The notes: a model not told the origin generated them from the letters alone. Numbered from the stretch's first letter, positions 17,453-26,465 are shown. The stretch is DNA of 64,000 nucleotides from Hydrocarboniphaga effusa AP103 (GCF_000271305.1 NZ_AKGD01000002.1:1116001-1180000), one strand, 5' to 3'. Numbers and translations: made by a program.

Positions 17453-18955
17453 ATGCTGAAGAAGCTTTGCTTTGCTTTCGCTGCGCTGCTGTGGGCGGGT
17501 GCCGCCACCGCGCAGGAAACAGAGATCGACACCCGTTGGTACATTGCACCGTCCATCGGTTTTTCGTTCGCTGATTCCGACGTGGGCCCCGGCGGCTCCC
17601 TGTCGATCGGCAGGTCTCTGAACGAGTACTTCGGCATCGAACTCGAGGGTTCTTACACCAAGCTCGATGTCAGCGACATCCAGTCGAAGTACGACTACAG
17701 CAGGCCGACCTTCGGCATCAACGCGCTGTTGTACCTGCTGCCGCAGGATGCTTCGGTGCGTCCTTACCTGATCGGCGGCGCCAACTATCACTTCGTCGAG
17801 TTCCTCGACGAGAAGCTCAACGGTCCGGGCGTGAGCGCCGGTGCTGGCGTGCTGTTCCCGCTCAACAGCCACTGGTCCTTCAAGCTGCAGGGCCGCTACA
17901 ACCTCGACTTCATCAAGGAGAAGGGCATCGTTCCGGACGATACCTACTACCTCTGGGATGTCGGCCTCGGCGTTGCCTACAAGTTCGGCGCGTTCCCGGC
18001 CGACGATGACGGCGACGGCGTGCCGAACAGCCTCGACAAGTGCCCGGATACGCCTCGCGGCGTAGCGGTGTACTCCGACGGTTGCCCGGTCGACCTCGAT
18101 GGCGACGGCGTTCCGGACTACCTCGACAAGTGCCCGAACACGCCCAAGGGTTCGCCGGTTGGCGCCGATGGTTGCCCGCTCGACACCGATTCCGATGGCG
18201 ACGGCGTTCCGGATATCAACGATCGCTGCCCCGGTACTCCGGCAGGCGTGAAGGTTGGCCCGGATGGTTGCCCGCTCGACAGCGACGGCGACGGCGTGCC
18301 GGACTACCTCGACAAGTGCCCGCAGACGGCGCCGGGCCAGGCGGTCGATGCCGAAGGCTGCCCGATCCAGGACAGCGACGGTGACGGCGTGCCGGATCAC
18401 CTCGACAAGTGCCCGAACACCCCACGCGGCCAGAAGGTCGGCCCGGATGGCTGCCCGCTCGACAGCGACGGCGACGGCGTGCCGGACGACATCGACCAGT
18501 GCCCGAACACCCCGCCGGGCCTGAAGGTCCTGCCGGACGGCTGCGCGCCGGTCGGTGACTGCCGCAAGCCGCGTCCGGGTGAGCCGGTCGATGCCCGCGG
18601 TTGCGCGCTGGATCGCCGCTTCGTGCTGCGTGGCGTGAAGTTCGAGTTCGACTCCGACCGCCTGCTGCCGGAATCGAAGGTCATCCTCAAGGAAGTCGCC
18701 GAGACGCTGAACGCGTATCCGCAGATCAAGGTCGACGTTGAAGGGCATACCGACTCCATCGGTACGGATGCCTACAACCTCGGTCTGTCCGAGCGTCGCT
18801 CGATCGCGGTGCAGCAGTTCCTGAGCACCAATGGCGTCACCAAGGGTCGCCTGCGCCCGGTTGGCTACGGCGAATCGAACCCGATCGACACCAACGAAAC
18901 CGAAGCCGGTCGTGAGAACAACCGTCGCGTCGAGTTCAAGGTGACCGAAGGCTGA
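17453..18955 (+). CDS. OmpA family outer-membrane protein with thrombospondin type 3 repeats
   Basis: The 500-residue product has a signal peptide (about 1-20, ending AATA). An N-terminal eight-stranded beta-barrel domain spans about 22-182. A calcium-binding-like region of six thrombospondin type 3 repeats lies at about 184-380, each with a D(S)DGDGVPD core and two cysteines. A C-terminal OmpA domain follows (about 395-498, with FEFDSDRLLPESKVILKE and VEGHTDSIGTDAYNLGLSERR), which binds peptidoglycan. The barrel anchors it in the outer membrane. The six repeats are more than in most OprF-like porins. It is followed by a strong terminator and is expected to be highly expressed. Confidence 0.95.
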   Translation: MLKKLCFAFAALLWAGAATAQETEIDTRWYIAPSIGFSFADSDVGPGGSLSIGRSLNEYFGIELEGSYTKLDVSDIQSKYDYSRPTFGINALLYLLPQDASVRPYLIGGANYHFVEFLDEKLNGPGVSAGAGVLFPLNSHWSFKLQGRYNLDFIKEKGIVPDDTYYLWDVGLGVAYKFGAFPADDDGDGVPNSLDKCPDTPRGVAVYSDGCPVDLDGDGVPDYLDKCPNTPKGSPVGADGCPLDTDSDGDGVPDINDRCPGTPAGVKVGPDGCPLDSDGDGVPDYLDKCPQTAPGQAVDAEGCPIQDSDGDGVPDHLDKCPNTPRGQKVGPDGCPLDSDGDGVPDDIDQCPNTPPGLKVLPDGCAPVGDCRKPRPGEPVDARGCALDRRFVLRGVKFEFDSDRLLPESKVILKEVAETLNAYPQIKVDVEGHTDSIGTDAYNLGLSERRSIAVQQFLSTNGVTKGRLRPVGYGESNPIDTNETEAGRENNRRVEFKVTEG

Positions 18956-18978
18956 TCCCGATCTAGCGATCGGAATTC

Positions 18979-19012
18979 AAAAACCCCGGCGGAGCGATCC
19001 GCCGGGGTTTTT
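18979..19012 (+). terminator. Rho-independent terminator after the ompA-like gene
   Basis: A 15-bp perfect stem (18979-18993 with 18998-19012) with a four-base loop and T-rich 3' end lies 23 bases past the stop. The stem is GC-rich next to the loop. It could also act for the convergent MBL gene. Confidence 0.92.
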
Positions 19013-19076
19013 CTTTGTGCGATGAAAAAACTGGAAAGTGAAAGCGCTCGCGTTTTTACGAGCGCTTCGTGAAGCC

Positions 19077-20432
19077 TCAGCCGCTCAGCAGCCCTTCGGC
19101 TTCGAGCTTCTCGAGATGGCTTTCGATGTTCTTGCGAGCCAGCGGCAACAGGCGCGGATCGACTCCGACGTAGATCGCATCGAGCATCTGCTGGACGCTG
19201 TTGCCTTCGCGATGCAGGCGCAGGATGTGCTCTTCGCGCAGCTTGCGATGGCGCAGCGTTTCTTCGAGCCGGAACGTGCCGCCCAGGCCCTGGCCGTGCG
19301 ACGGGAAGATGCTCAGCGGCGCAAGGTCGATGATGCGCTGCATCGAGTCGAAGTACTGGCGCATGTCGCCTTCGGGCTTGGCGATCACCACCGTGCCGAT
19401 GCCCTGAATCAGATCGCCGACGATGCACCAGGTGCGCTGGCTCGTCATCAGGGCGATCTGCCCATCGTCGTGTCCCGGAATTTCGAGCACGCGGATCGGC
19501 TCCTCGTGCCAACTCGCCACACCGTCGCCTTCACCGACGAGCTGCAGCTCGATGCCTTCGAAGAAGGCTGCACCCTTGCGATCCCGAATGCGCTGCGCAG
19601 TTCGCGCGCTCATGAGGATGGGCCAGCCATGACGGCGCGCGAGTGCATCGGCGCGCTCGTGATGATCCGGATGGTGATGCGTGATCAGCAGCGCATTGAC
19701 GCCCTGCGCAAGCAGCGTGGCCGACAGCCGGTCGAGCTCGGCGTCGTCGCAAGGCGAAGGGTCGATGGCCAGCCGCTGGCCCGGCAATTCGCCGGTGACG
19801 TAGCAATTGGTGTGTTCGGCCGGCGGCAGCGTGTGCGAGCGCACGGGAATCTGGATGAGCCCGGCGACGCTTTCGATCGCCATCAACTGTCCTTCCGGTG
19901 CGACCGCGACGAGGTTGCCCATGTGACCGCACTGCGGATCGCGTGCGAGTGCCCGGATGGAGGCGATCGTGGGCGGGGCGATGATGAATTGCCCGCGCTC
20001 GAATTCGGAGAGCCAGTCCTGCGCGCTGGCCCATTTGCTCGAGATCGCCTCGGGCTGGTGCAACACGAAGTCCGGCCTGCGCTCCAGATGCACGGCGAAG
20101 AAGTGCGTATTGAAGCGCCGCGGGATGTGCATCGGAGTGAGCGCATGGCCGCAGGCGCTGATGCTGCGTACGCCGCCTTCGTCGGCGAATTGCACGAGAT
20201 CGAAATCGAGTTCTTCCTTGAGCTCCCGGCACAGTGCGCGGGCCAGGCGCGCATCGATGCCGTCGAATACCGGATGCTCGAACGCCGCGCCGTCGGTGTC
20301 CTCGGGGTCGACCTTGCCGCCCGGGAAGGCCTGATGGCCTGCGAAGGTCTGTAGCGCCGGGTGACGGAGGGCGAGAAAAAGCTCGCCGTCGTGCATCAGC
20401 AGAGCGGTGACCGAATCGATGGGAGCAGGCAT
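19077..20432 (-). CDS. Nudix hydrolase domain fused to a metallo-beta-lactamase-fold hydrolase
   Basis: The 451-residue product joins two enzyme domains. The N-terminal part (about 1-190) is a Nudix domain of the long NUDT7/NUDT19-like kind: AGHQAFPGGKVDPEDTD, then an insertion of about 20 residues before the catalytic LCRELKEELDF. The C-terminal part (about 205-451) is a metallo-beta-lactamase fold like LACTB2, with the metal motif THHHPDHHERAD, later IPGHDDGQIAL and GDLIQG, and a final helical region. It probably hydrolyses a nucleotide-diphosphate derivative, for example a CoA compound, and an ester or RNA; both substrates are unknown. ATG 20432 is chosen because upstream frame is not conserved. 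Confidence 0.85.
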   Translation of the reverse strand: MPAPIDSVTALLMHDGELFLALRHPALQTFAGHQAFPGGKVDPEDTDGAAFEHPVFDGIDARLARALCRELKEELDFDLVQFADEGGVRSISACGHALTPMHIPRRFNTHFFAVHLERRPDFVLHQPEAISSKWASAQDWLSEFERGQFIIAPPTIASIRALARDPQCGHMGNLVAVAPEGQLMAIESVAGLIQIPVRSHTLPPAEHTNCYVTGELPGQRLAIDPSPCDDAELDRLSATLLAQGVNALLITHHHPDHHERADALARRHGWPILMSARTAQRIRDRKGAAFFEGIELQLVGEGDGVASWHEEPIRVLEIPGHDDGQIALMTSQRTWCIVGDLIQGIGTVVIAKPEGDMRQYFDSMQRIIDLAPLSIFPSHGQGLGGTFRLEETLRHRKLREEHILRLHREGNSVQQMLDAIYVGVDPRLLPLARKNIESHLEKLEAEGLLSG

Positions 20433-20523
20433 GCGGGAGCCCCGGAGGAATAGGCGCCCATTGTACGACGCGTGTCCGTGCAAGCCGTCGCAAGCAGGCC
20501 GGTGCGCTGGCTCAACGAGCGAT

Positions 20524-20685
20524 TTAGCCGCGCACGAGCCGAGTCTGTCCGAGGCGGGGCGTGGGCTTGCGCAGCAGCTGAGTGATGTCGTCCATCCAGG
20601 CGTTCACGCGCGGGGCCGGCGGCGTAGCGTGGGGCAGTCGTTCGGACTTCGGAACGGCGATGGCAACGGCTGAGCGCGGCTTCAT
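20524..20685 (-). CDS. Small ORF, 53 residues, unrecognised
   Basis: An ATG at 20685 opens a frame of 53 residues (begins MKPRSAVAIAVPKSE; ends RLGQTRLVRG) that stops at TAA, 20524. It has AAAGGT about seven bases before the ATG and fits the 348-base gap between rdgC and the Nudix-MBL gene, on the same strand as both. The protein is basic (many Arg and Lys) and Pro-rich, with a possible amphipathic helix at VNAWMDDITQLLRK. No family is recognised. It may be a real small protein of an operon or chance; the frame is short. Confidence 0.45.
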   Translation of the reverse strand: MKPRSAVAIAVPKSERLPHATPPAPRVNAWMDDITQLLRKPTPRLGQTRLVRG

Positions 20686-20780
20686 CGAAGACCTTTGGAT
20701 ATGACAGGAGTGCCCCGCATTCTTTTGCCAGCCAGTGAAGGCCTCCTGAACTCAGGCGCGAGGCTTCGCGCGCGCCGGGC

Positions 20781-21677
20781 TCAGCGCTTTTGTATGCCGA
20801 AGGCTTCGAGCAAATCGTCGATCATCGGCCCGACCTGGCCGGTCATCAGCGTGAACTCGGCCTCGAACTGACGAGCCGGATCGAGCCCCGGATCCTCTTC
20901 GGCTTCGTCCATTTCCATGAACTTGAGGCGTTTGATCTCGAGCTTGTCGTTGACGACGAGCGAGAGCCGGCCGTTCCAGGTCATCGCAAGCTTGCTCGCG
21001 CGCAGGCCTTCCTCGAGATGACGCTGAATCTGCTGCACGTCGAGGTTGTGGCGCACGTAGCGCACGACGGATTTGGCCGCGTCCCCGCTCGTGAGTTCGC
21101 ATTCTTCCCCGAGGTCGAAGCGACCCGGTGCACGGCGCGCGGACAGCCAGTCGGTGAGCTTCTGCCCCGGCGAGGCTTCGGTCTGCGGCATCGAGACCGG
21201 CAGTTCACCCCCGAGTGTCTCACGCAGAAATTCCACGACTTGCTCGCCGCGGGTCGGCGACGAGGCATCGACGATCAGCCGGCCCGCCGCCGGATCGATC
21301 CAGGCGCGCGTGGTGTTGCGGCGCGTGAAGGCGCGCGGCAGCAACTCGGCCGCGATGATCTCCTTGAAATCGCGCAGCTGCTTGCGTCCGGGCTTGAAGC
21401 CCTTTTCGCGCTCGAACTCGATCGCACGCTGCTTGACCGCGTCATTGAGCACCGAAGACGGCAGCAGCTTCTGCTCGGTTCCGAGGGCGATCAGCAGATG
21501 CCGCTCCAAACCCTGCACCAGCTGCACGTCATCGATCGGAGCGACCCAGCCGCGGCTTTCGGTGCTCATCGCGCTGCACGGCAGCAGCGGGCGCGCGGCC
21601 AGTTTTTCTTCGAGCTCGCCGGCCGGGAGCGACCAGTCCTGTTCCAGACGATAGATCAGCAGATTCTTGAACCACAT
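20781..21677 (-). CDS. rdgC: Recombination-associated protein RdgC
   Basis: The 298-residue length and sequence match RdgC, a ring-forming DNA-binding protein that limits RecA activity and is also tied to replication fork metabolism. The conserved N-terminal MWFKNLLIYRL and the block GWVAPIDDVQLVQGLERHLLIAL are typical, as is the C-terminal helix region ending with FTLMTGQVGPMIDDLLEAFG. It is placed alone upstream of a small ORF on the same strand. The ATG start is the only one giving the conserved N-terminus. Confidence 0.95.
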   Translation of the reverse strand: MWFKNLLIYRLEQDWSLPAGELEEKLAARPLLPCSAMSTESRGWVAPIDDVQLVQGLERHLLIALGTEQKLLPSSVLNDAVKQRAIEFEREKGFKPGRKQLRDFKEIIAAELLPRAFTRRNTTRAWIDPAAGRLIVDASSPTRGEQVVEFLRETLGGELPVSMPQTEASPGQKLTDWLSARRAPGRFDLGEECELTSGDAAKSVVRYVRHNLDVQQIQRHLEEGLRASKLAMTWNGRLSLVVNDKLEIKRLKFMEMDEAEEDPGLDPARQFEAEFTLMTGQVGPMIDDLLEAFGIQKR

Positions 21678-21741
21678 GGCGGTGCAGGCGCGGCAAGGGG
21701 GCCGCGCATGGTAGCGGCTCCGGCCGGGTGATGCAGTCGGG

Positions 21742-23031
21742 CTAGGTCGCGGTGACCGCCGTTGCCGGTCTCGGCAGGCGCAACCCGGCGAGCACGAGGC
21801 AGACCAGGCTCAGGACGCCGACGTAATGGGCCGGAGCGAGTAGCGGGCTGGCCTTGAGCAGCAGGCTCACGATGAGCGGGGTGAGGCCACCGAAGATCGC
21901 GTAGGCGAGGTTGTACGAGAGCGACAGCCCGCTGAAGCGCACCGGCGCCGGGAAGGCGCGCACGATCACGCTCGGAATCACCCCGACGATGCTGACGCAG
22001 AAACCGGTCAGGGCGTAAGTGGCGAACAGCGGCAGCGCGTGCTGTTGGCCGAGGTAGAGCAGGTAGATCGAGCCGAGCAGCGCGAGGCTGCCGAGCGCGA
22101 GTACGCGCGACGCACCGTAGCGGTCCGACGCCGCGCCATAGAGCACGCAGCCGATCGTCAGGCAGAGCGTTGCCAGGCTGTTGGCCTGCAGGGCGAGCGG
22201 GGCGGGGATCGCGAACATCTTCTGCAGCAGCGTCGGTGACAGCAGCACCACGACGACGATGGCGGCGGTCAGTGTCCAGGTCAGCAGCATCGATTGCAGC
22301 ACCGAGCGCCAGTGATCGCGGATGACGGTTTTCACGGGCAGCTCGCGCGAAAGCGCCTTGCGTTGGCGCATGGCCTCGAACACCGGGGTTTCTTCGAGCC
22401 AGCGACGCAGCCAGACCGCTAGCAGGCCGAACACGCCGCCGAGCAGAAACGGAATGCGCCAGCCCCAGGCCAGGATTTCGTCGGCGCTGAGACTGATATT
22501 GATCAGCGCGGCCACCGAAGAGCCCAGCATGATGCCGAGCGTGAGTCCGGCCGTGAGCACGCTGCAGGCCAGGCCGACGCGGCGCTCGGGCACATGCTCG
22601 GCGACGAACACCCAGGCGCCCGGCACTTCGCCGCCGATCGCCGCGCCTTGCAACAAGCGCAGGCCCAACAGCAGGACCGGAGCGAGCACGCCGATCTGCT
22701 GGTACGTCGGCAGCAGGCCCATGCCGAGCGTCGGCAGCGCCATCAGGAACACCGACAGCGTGAACATCTTCTTGCGACCGATGCGATCGCCGAAATGCGC
22801 CATCACCACACCACCGACCGGGCGCGCCAGATAGCCGGCCGCAAACAGCCCAAAGGTCTGCATCTGCGCGACCCAGTCGGCGGTCTCGGGTGGAAAGAAC
22901 AGCTTGCCGATGGTGATCGCGAAGAACACGAAGATGATGAAATCGTAGAACTCGAGCGCCCCGCCGAGCGCGGCCAGCAGCAGGGTTTTGATGTCGTGGC
23001 GGTCCAGCGGGCGATCGGCGGCTTGGCTCAT
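21742..23031 (-). CDS. MFS transporter, metabolite:proton symporter (MHS) type
   Basis: The 429-residue inner-membrane protein has about twelve hydrophobic segments and the MHS-type MFS features. The N-terminal TM1 region FYDFIIFVFFAITIGKLFFP is typical. The cytoplasmic loop between TM2 and TM3 holds the motif HFGDRIGRKKMFTLSVFLMA, and GLRLLQGAAIGGEVPGAWVF follows in TM4. Relatives such as ProP and KgtP carry osmolytes or dicarboxylates with protons. The substrate is not certain. It diverges from the ABC exporter gene, with a spacer of 108 bases. Confidence 0.9.
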   Translation of the reverse strand: MSQAADRPLDRHDIKTLLLAALGGALEFYDFIIFVFFAITIGKLFFPPETADWVAQMQTFGLFAAGYLARPVGGVVMAHFGDRIGRKKMFTLSVFLMALPTLGMGLLPTYQQIGVLAPVLLLGLRLLQGAAIGGEVPGAWVFVAEHVPERRVGLACSVLTAGLTLGIMLGSSVAALINISLSADEILAWGWRIPFLLGGVFGLLAVWLRRWLEETPVFEAMRQRKALSRELPVKTVIRDHWRSVLQSMLLTWTLTAAIVVVVLLSPTLLQKMFAIPAPLALQANSLATLCLTIGCVLYGAASDRYGASRVLALGSLALLGSIYLLYLGQQHALPLFATYALTGFCVSIVGVIPSVIVRAFPAPVRFSGLSLSYNLAYAIFGGLTPLIVSLLLKASPLLAPAHYVGVLSLVCLVLAGLRLPRPATAVTAT

Positions 23032-23139
23032 GGCACCGGGAAATGGCGGGCGTGGGAGTGCAGAACGCCTATGCTACTGTGAGGTGTTGATCGCAGCTTC
23101 ACCCCCGGTTCCTTCGGCACGAATCCCCCCAGATTTTCC

Positions 23140-24942
23140 ATGAGCCAGCTAGACGGCAAGCCCGCTTCCTCCAACGACAGCGCCCGGGCGGAACCGCCGG
23201 CTGCGCGCAAACCGGGCGCGGCGGCCTTGCGGCAGTTGCTGCCGCTGCTGTGGCCGTATCGTGGACGTATCGCCATTGCGCTGATCGCGTTGCTGATCGG
23301 TTCGGCGACGATGCTCACGGTGCCGCTCGCGTTCCGCGATCTGATCGACCAGGGCTTCGTCGCCGGTGCCGCCGTCGGCTGGCATTTCGTCGCCCTGTTC
23401 TGCATCGCCCTGTTCTGGGGCGTCACCACCGCGGCGCGCTATTACACGGTGAGCTGGATCGGCGAGCGCGTGACCGCCGACCTGCGCAGCGCGGTCTACC
23501 GGCGCATGCTCGAGCAATCGCCGCAGTATTTCGAAAGCACGCGCACCGGCGAGGTGCTGTCGCGACTGACCGGCGACACCACGCTCGTGCAGACCGTGGT
23601 CGGTTCGTCGATCTCGATGGGTTTGCGCAGCCTGCTGCAGTTCATCGGCGGGCTGCTGATGCTCGCGATCACCAACGTCAAGCTGTTCGGCATCACGCTG
23701 TTGCTGTTGCTGATCGTGGTGCTGCCGATCGTGTTGATCGGCCGGCACCTGCGCAAGCTTTCGCGCGAATCGCAGGATCGCGTCGCCGACAGCTCGGCGC
23801 TCGCCGGCGAAATCCTCAACGCGATGCCGACCGTGCAGGCGTTCACGATGGAGCGCGCCGAAGCCGAGCGCTTCGACGTTTCGGTGGAAAGCAGTTTCGC
23901 CACGGCGGTGAAGCGTTCGGGCGTGCGCTCGCTGATGACCGCCGGCATCATCGGCGGCGTGTTCGGCGCCATCGTTTTCGTGCTCTGGCTCGGGGCGCAA
24001 TCCGTGTCGGCGGGCACCATGACGGCCGGCGAACTCGCTTCGTTCGTGCTCTACGCGGTGTTCACGGCGGGCGGCGTCGGCGTGCTCGCCGAAGTCTGGG
24101 GCGACGTGCTGCGCGCCGCCGGTGCGACCGAGCGCCTGATGGAACTATTGTCGGCCGAGCCGGCCATCGCCAGCCCGGCTCAGCCCGCCACACTGCCGAG
24201 CAAGCCGCAGGCGCGTCTCGATCTCGAAGCCGTGAGCTTCCGCTATCCGTCGCGGCCCACGCAGCTGGCGCTCGACGACGTGAGCCTGAGCATTCGCGAA
24301 GGCGAGACGGTGGCCGTCGTCGGTCCGAGCGGAGCCGGCAAGACCACACTGTTCCAGCTGCTGCTGCGTTTCTACGACGTCGGCGCGGGCTCGCTGAAGT
24401 TCGACGGCATCGACATCCGCGATCTCGATCCGCGCGAGCTGCGCTCGCAGATCGGCCTGGTGTCGCAGGAGCCCGTGATCTTCTCGGCCAACGCGATCGA
24501 GAACATCCGCTACGGTCGTGCCGGCGCGAGCAACGAAGAGGTTTACGAGGCGGCCCGCGCGGCGCTGGCCGACGAGTTCATCGCGCGCCTGCCCGAGGGG
24601 TATCGGACCTTTCTCGGCGAGCGCGGCGTGAGGTTGTCGGGTGGGCAGCGCCAGCGCATCGCGATCGCGCGGGCGATCCTCAAGAATCCGCCGCTGCTGC
24701 TGCTCGACGAGGCCACCAGCGCGCTCGATGCGGAAAGCGAAGTGCTGGTCAGCGCCGGCCTTGAGGCGGCCATGCGCGGACGCACCACGCTGATCATCGC
24801 GCACCGGCTGTCGACCGTGCAGCGCGCCGATCGCATCGTGGTGATGGAGCAGGGACGCATCATCGAAACCGGAACGCCGGCCGAACTGCTGCGCAGCGGC
24901 GGACTCTATTCGCGACTCGCGAGCCTGCAGCTGGTGGCCTAG
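23140..24942 (+). CDS. ABC exporter (transmembrane plus ATPase), MsbA-like
   Basis: The 600-residue half transporter has a membrane domain with six helices (about 25-330) and an ATPase domain (about 350-595). ATPase motifs are Walker A GPSGAGKTT (about 396-404), the signature LSGGQRQR, Walker B LLLLDEATSALD and the switch His in IIAHRLSTVQ. It is expected to work as a homodimer in the inner membrane. Relatives flip lipids or export drugs and peptides. No partner gene is seen near. The start is the ATG at 23140 with the 30-residue disordered N-terminus. Confidence 0.92.
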   Translation: MSQLDGKPASSNDSARAEPPAARKPGAAALRQLLPLLWPYRGRIAIALIALLIGSATMLTVPLAFRDLIDQGFVAGAAVGWHFVALFCIALFWGVTTAARYYTVSWIGERVTADLRSAVYRRMLEQSPQYFESTRTGEVLSRLTGDTTLVQTVVGSSISMGLRSLLQFIGGLLMLAITNVKLFGITLLLLLIVVLPIVLIGRHLRKLSRESQDRVADSSALAGEILNAMPTVQAFTMERAEAERFDVSVESSFATAVKRSGVRSLMTAGIIGGVFGAIVFVLWLGAQSVSAGTMTAGELASFVLYAVFTAGGVGVLAEVWGDVLRAAGATERLMELLSAEPAIASPAQPATLPSKPQARLDLEAVSFRYPSRPTQLALDDVSLSIREGETVAVVGPSGAGKTTLFQLLLRFYDVGAGSLKFDGIDIRDLDPRELRSQIGLVSQEPVIFSANAIENIRYGRAGASNEEVYEAARAALADEFIARLPEGYRTFLGERGVRLSGGQRQRIAIARAILKNPPLLLLDEATSALDAESEVLVSAGLEAAMRGRTTLIIAHRLSTVQRADRIVVMEQGRIIETGTPAELLRSGGLYSRLASLQLVA

Positions 24943-24961
24943 GCGGCGGCCGGCGCGCGGC

Positions 24962-25756
24962 CTAGAGGTGCAGGCCGCACTCGGTCTTGGGTTTGCCGAG
25001 CCAGCGCCCGCTGCGGCCTTCGCCGGCCACCGTGCAGTGCTTGCAGCCGATCGAGGAATAACCCTGCGCCACGAGCGGGTGGAACGGAATGTCGTGTTCG
25101 GCGATGTAGCGATCGCGCTCTTCGCGCGAGACGTCGATCATCGGGTTGAACTTGATGATGCCGCGGCGGATTTCGAAGATGTCGAGCCCCGCGCGATGCT
25201 CGCTCTGCCAGCGCATCAGACTCGATACCCAGACCTGATACTGACCCTTGATGGTCTCGAGCGGCTCGACCTTGTTGACCGAGCAGCAGAAATCCGGATC
25301 ACGCTTCCAGGTCTGTTCTTCGACCGTGAACTGGTGCTGCCAGTCTTCGGCGCGCACGTCGGACACCTGCAGGCCGAGGCGCTCGACGAGATGGTCGCGA
25401 TACTTCAGCGTTTCCTCGAAGTGATAGCCGGTGTCGATGAAGTGCACGCGCTGTTCGGGGCGAATGCGCGAGACGATGTGCAGAAAATAGGCCGAGGTCG
25501 CGGCGAAGGAAGACGTCAGCAGGATCTTGTCGGCCGGAAAATCGCGGTACAGCCGACGCAGCCGCTCTTCGAAAGCGAGAGTCCGGTACTCCGCATTGAG
25601 CCGGACGATGGCCTGATCGTCGATGATCGGGTTCGGCGCGGCAGGGTGGCCGAGGACTGAAGCGGCGGAGATCGTGGCGTTCAAGGGCAAAGAGGCGGCG
25701 GAGACCGGCGCGGCGCGAGGCTCCGATGCCGAGACTGGTGCGTTTAGGGATGACAT
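24962..25756 (-). CDS. cysH: Adenylyl-sulfate/phosphoadenylyl-sulfate reductase, iron-sulfur type
   Basis: The 264-residue product reduces activated sulfate to sulfite using thioredoxin in cysteine synthesis. Two features mark the iron-sulfur subtype that usually prefers APS: the paired CC in PDFCCSVNKVEP (about 165) and the CxxC in GCKHCTVAGEGRSG (about 242), which together hold a [4Fe-4S] cluster. The C-terminal catalytic motif ECGLHL is present. Escherichia coli PAPS reductase lacks the four cluster cysteines. The start may be ATG 25786, giving 10 extra residues; 25756 is preferred. It likely responds to the CysB-type sulfur control. Confidence 0.92.
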   Translation of the reverse strand: MSSLNAPVSASEPRAAPVSAASLPLNATISAASVLGHPAAPNPIIDDQAIVRLNAEYRTLAFEERLRRLYRDFPADKILLTSSFAATSAYFLHIVSRIRPEQRVHFIDTGYHFEETLKYRDHLVERLGLQVSDVRAEDWQHQFTVEEQTWKRDPDFCCSVNKVEPLETIKGQYQVWVSSLMRWQSEHRAGLDIFEIRRGIIKFNPMIDVSREERDRYIAEHDIPFHPLVAQGYSSIGCKHCTVAGEGRSGRWLGKPKTECGLHL

Positions 25757-26036
25757 AAGTTTATAACTTTCAGCAATTGTCAGCATCCACTGATAATCGC
25801 GTAGGCGAATCGTTTGGGAGAATAAGATTCATACTCAATTCAGTTCGCTTCTCTAGTCTGGACTCACGATCAATCGCGCCAAGTTCTGCGCATGGATGCG
25901 CAGCGAGGAATCGGCAGAGCAGGCAGGGAAGGCCCGGCTCTCCCACTTCCAGGTTGGTATGGATGATCGTCGCAGAAGCCGTCGTCTCCCCCCAGACGAC
26001 GGCTTCTGTCGTTATGGGGCCCAAATCCAGCGAAGC
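25757..26036 (-). promoter_or_regulatory. cysH upstream region with a 14-bp perfect hairpin
   Basis: This 280-base gap holds a perfect 14-bp stem (25975-25988 with 25995-26008) with a loop of six C. It lacks a T-tract on either side, so it is a weak terminator candidate after hslR, or a leader structure of cysH. The 3' part (25757-25860) is AT-rich compared with its surroundings, as expected of a promoter region; no clear promoter or riboswitch was identified. Confidence 0.4.
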
Positions 26037-26465
26037 TCAGTGGTCGTGGCCGGTATCGATCAGGGTCCGTCGCAGTTTTTCGAGCAGACGGCGCTGGCGC
26101 TTGTCGGGCCTGACCGAATCGAACGAGGCGGCTTCTATGCGCTTCTGCTCGGCCATCGCCTCGCGCTTTCTGCGGCTGGCCTCGGTTTCCTCATAGAGCG
26201 TCCGCGCCAGCGTGGCGTTGCCGCGGTGCTCCGACAAGGCTTTCACCACCACTTCCAGATCGTCGTAACCCTGGCGCAGCTCGATGCGCGCTCCGACCTG
26301 CACGGTTTTCGAGGCCTTGGCGCGCTCGCCTTCGTAGCGCACCTTGCCGCCGTCGATGGCCTCCTGCGAGATCGTTCGCGTGCGGTAGAACCGCGCGGCC
26401 CACAGCCATTTGTCGAGGCGGACCGGCTCGTGTCCGGCTTGCCCTGAATTGCTTTTGTTGCCCAT
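26037..26465 (-). CDS. hslR: Ribosome-associated heat shock protein 15 (S4 domain)
   Basis: The 142-residue product carries an S4 RNA-binding domain at about 15-75 (VRLDKWLWAARFYRTRTIS, then AIDGGKVRYEGERAKASKTVQVG) and a basic, charged C-terminal helix region, matching Hsp15. Hsp15 rescues stalled 50S subunits that still carry nascent chains by binding to the free subunit. The start MGNKSNSGQ gives a short leader compared with relatives. It follows the TetA-type transporter gene on the same strand, 30 bases away. Confidence 0.92.
   Translation of the reverse strand: MGNKSNSGQAGHEPVRLDKWLWAARFYRTRTISQEAIDGGKVRYEGERAKASKTVQVGARIELRQGYDDLEVVVKALSEHRGNATLARTLYEETEASRRKREAMAEQKRIEAASFDSVRPDKRQRRLLEKLRRTLIDTGHDH

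Noticed and set aside
18001..18560. Periodic repeats looking like a CRISPR or satellite
   Set aside because: The repeats code for thrombospondin type 3 units within one frame; the spacing is set by the protein repeat and there are no spacers.
25770..26024. 84-codon frame upstream of cysH on the minus strand
   Set aside because: It has no clear ribosome-binding site and runs through the hairpin; it might be a leader peptide but nothing supports it.
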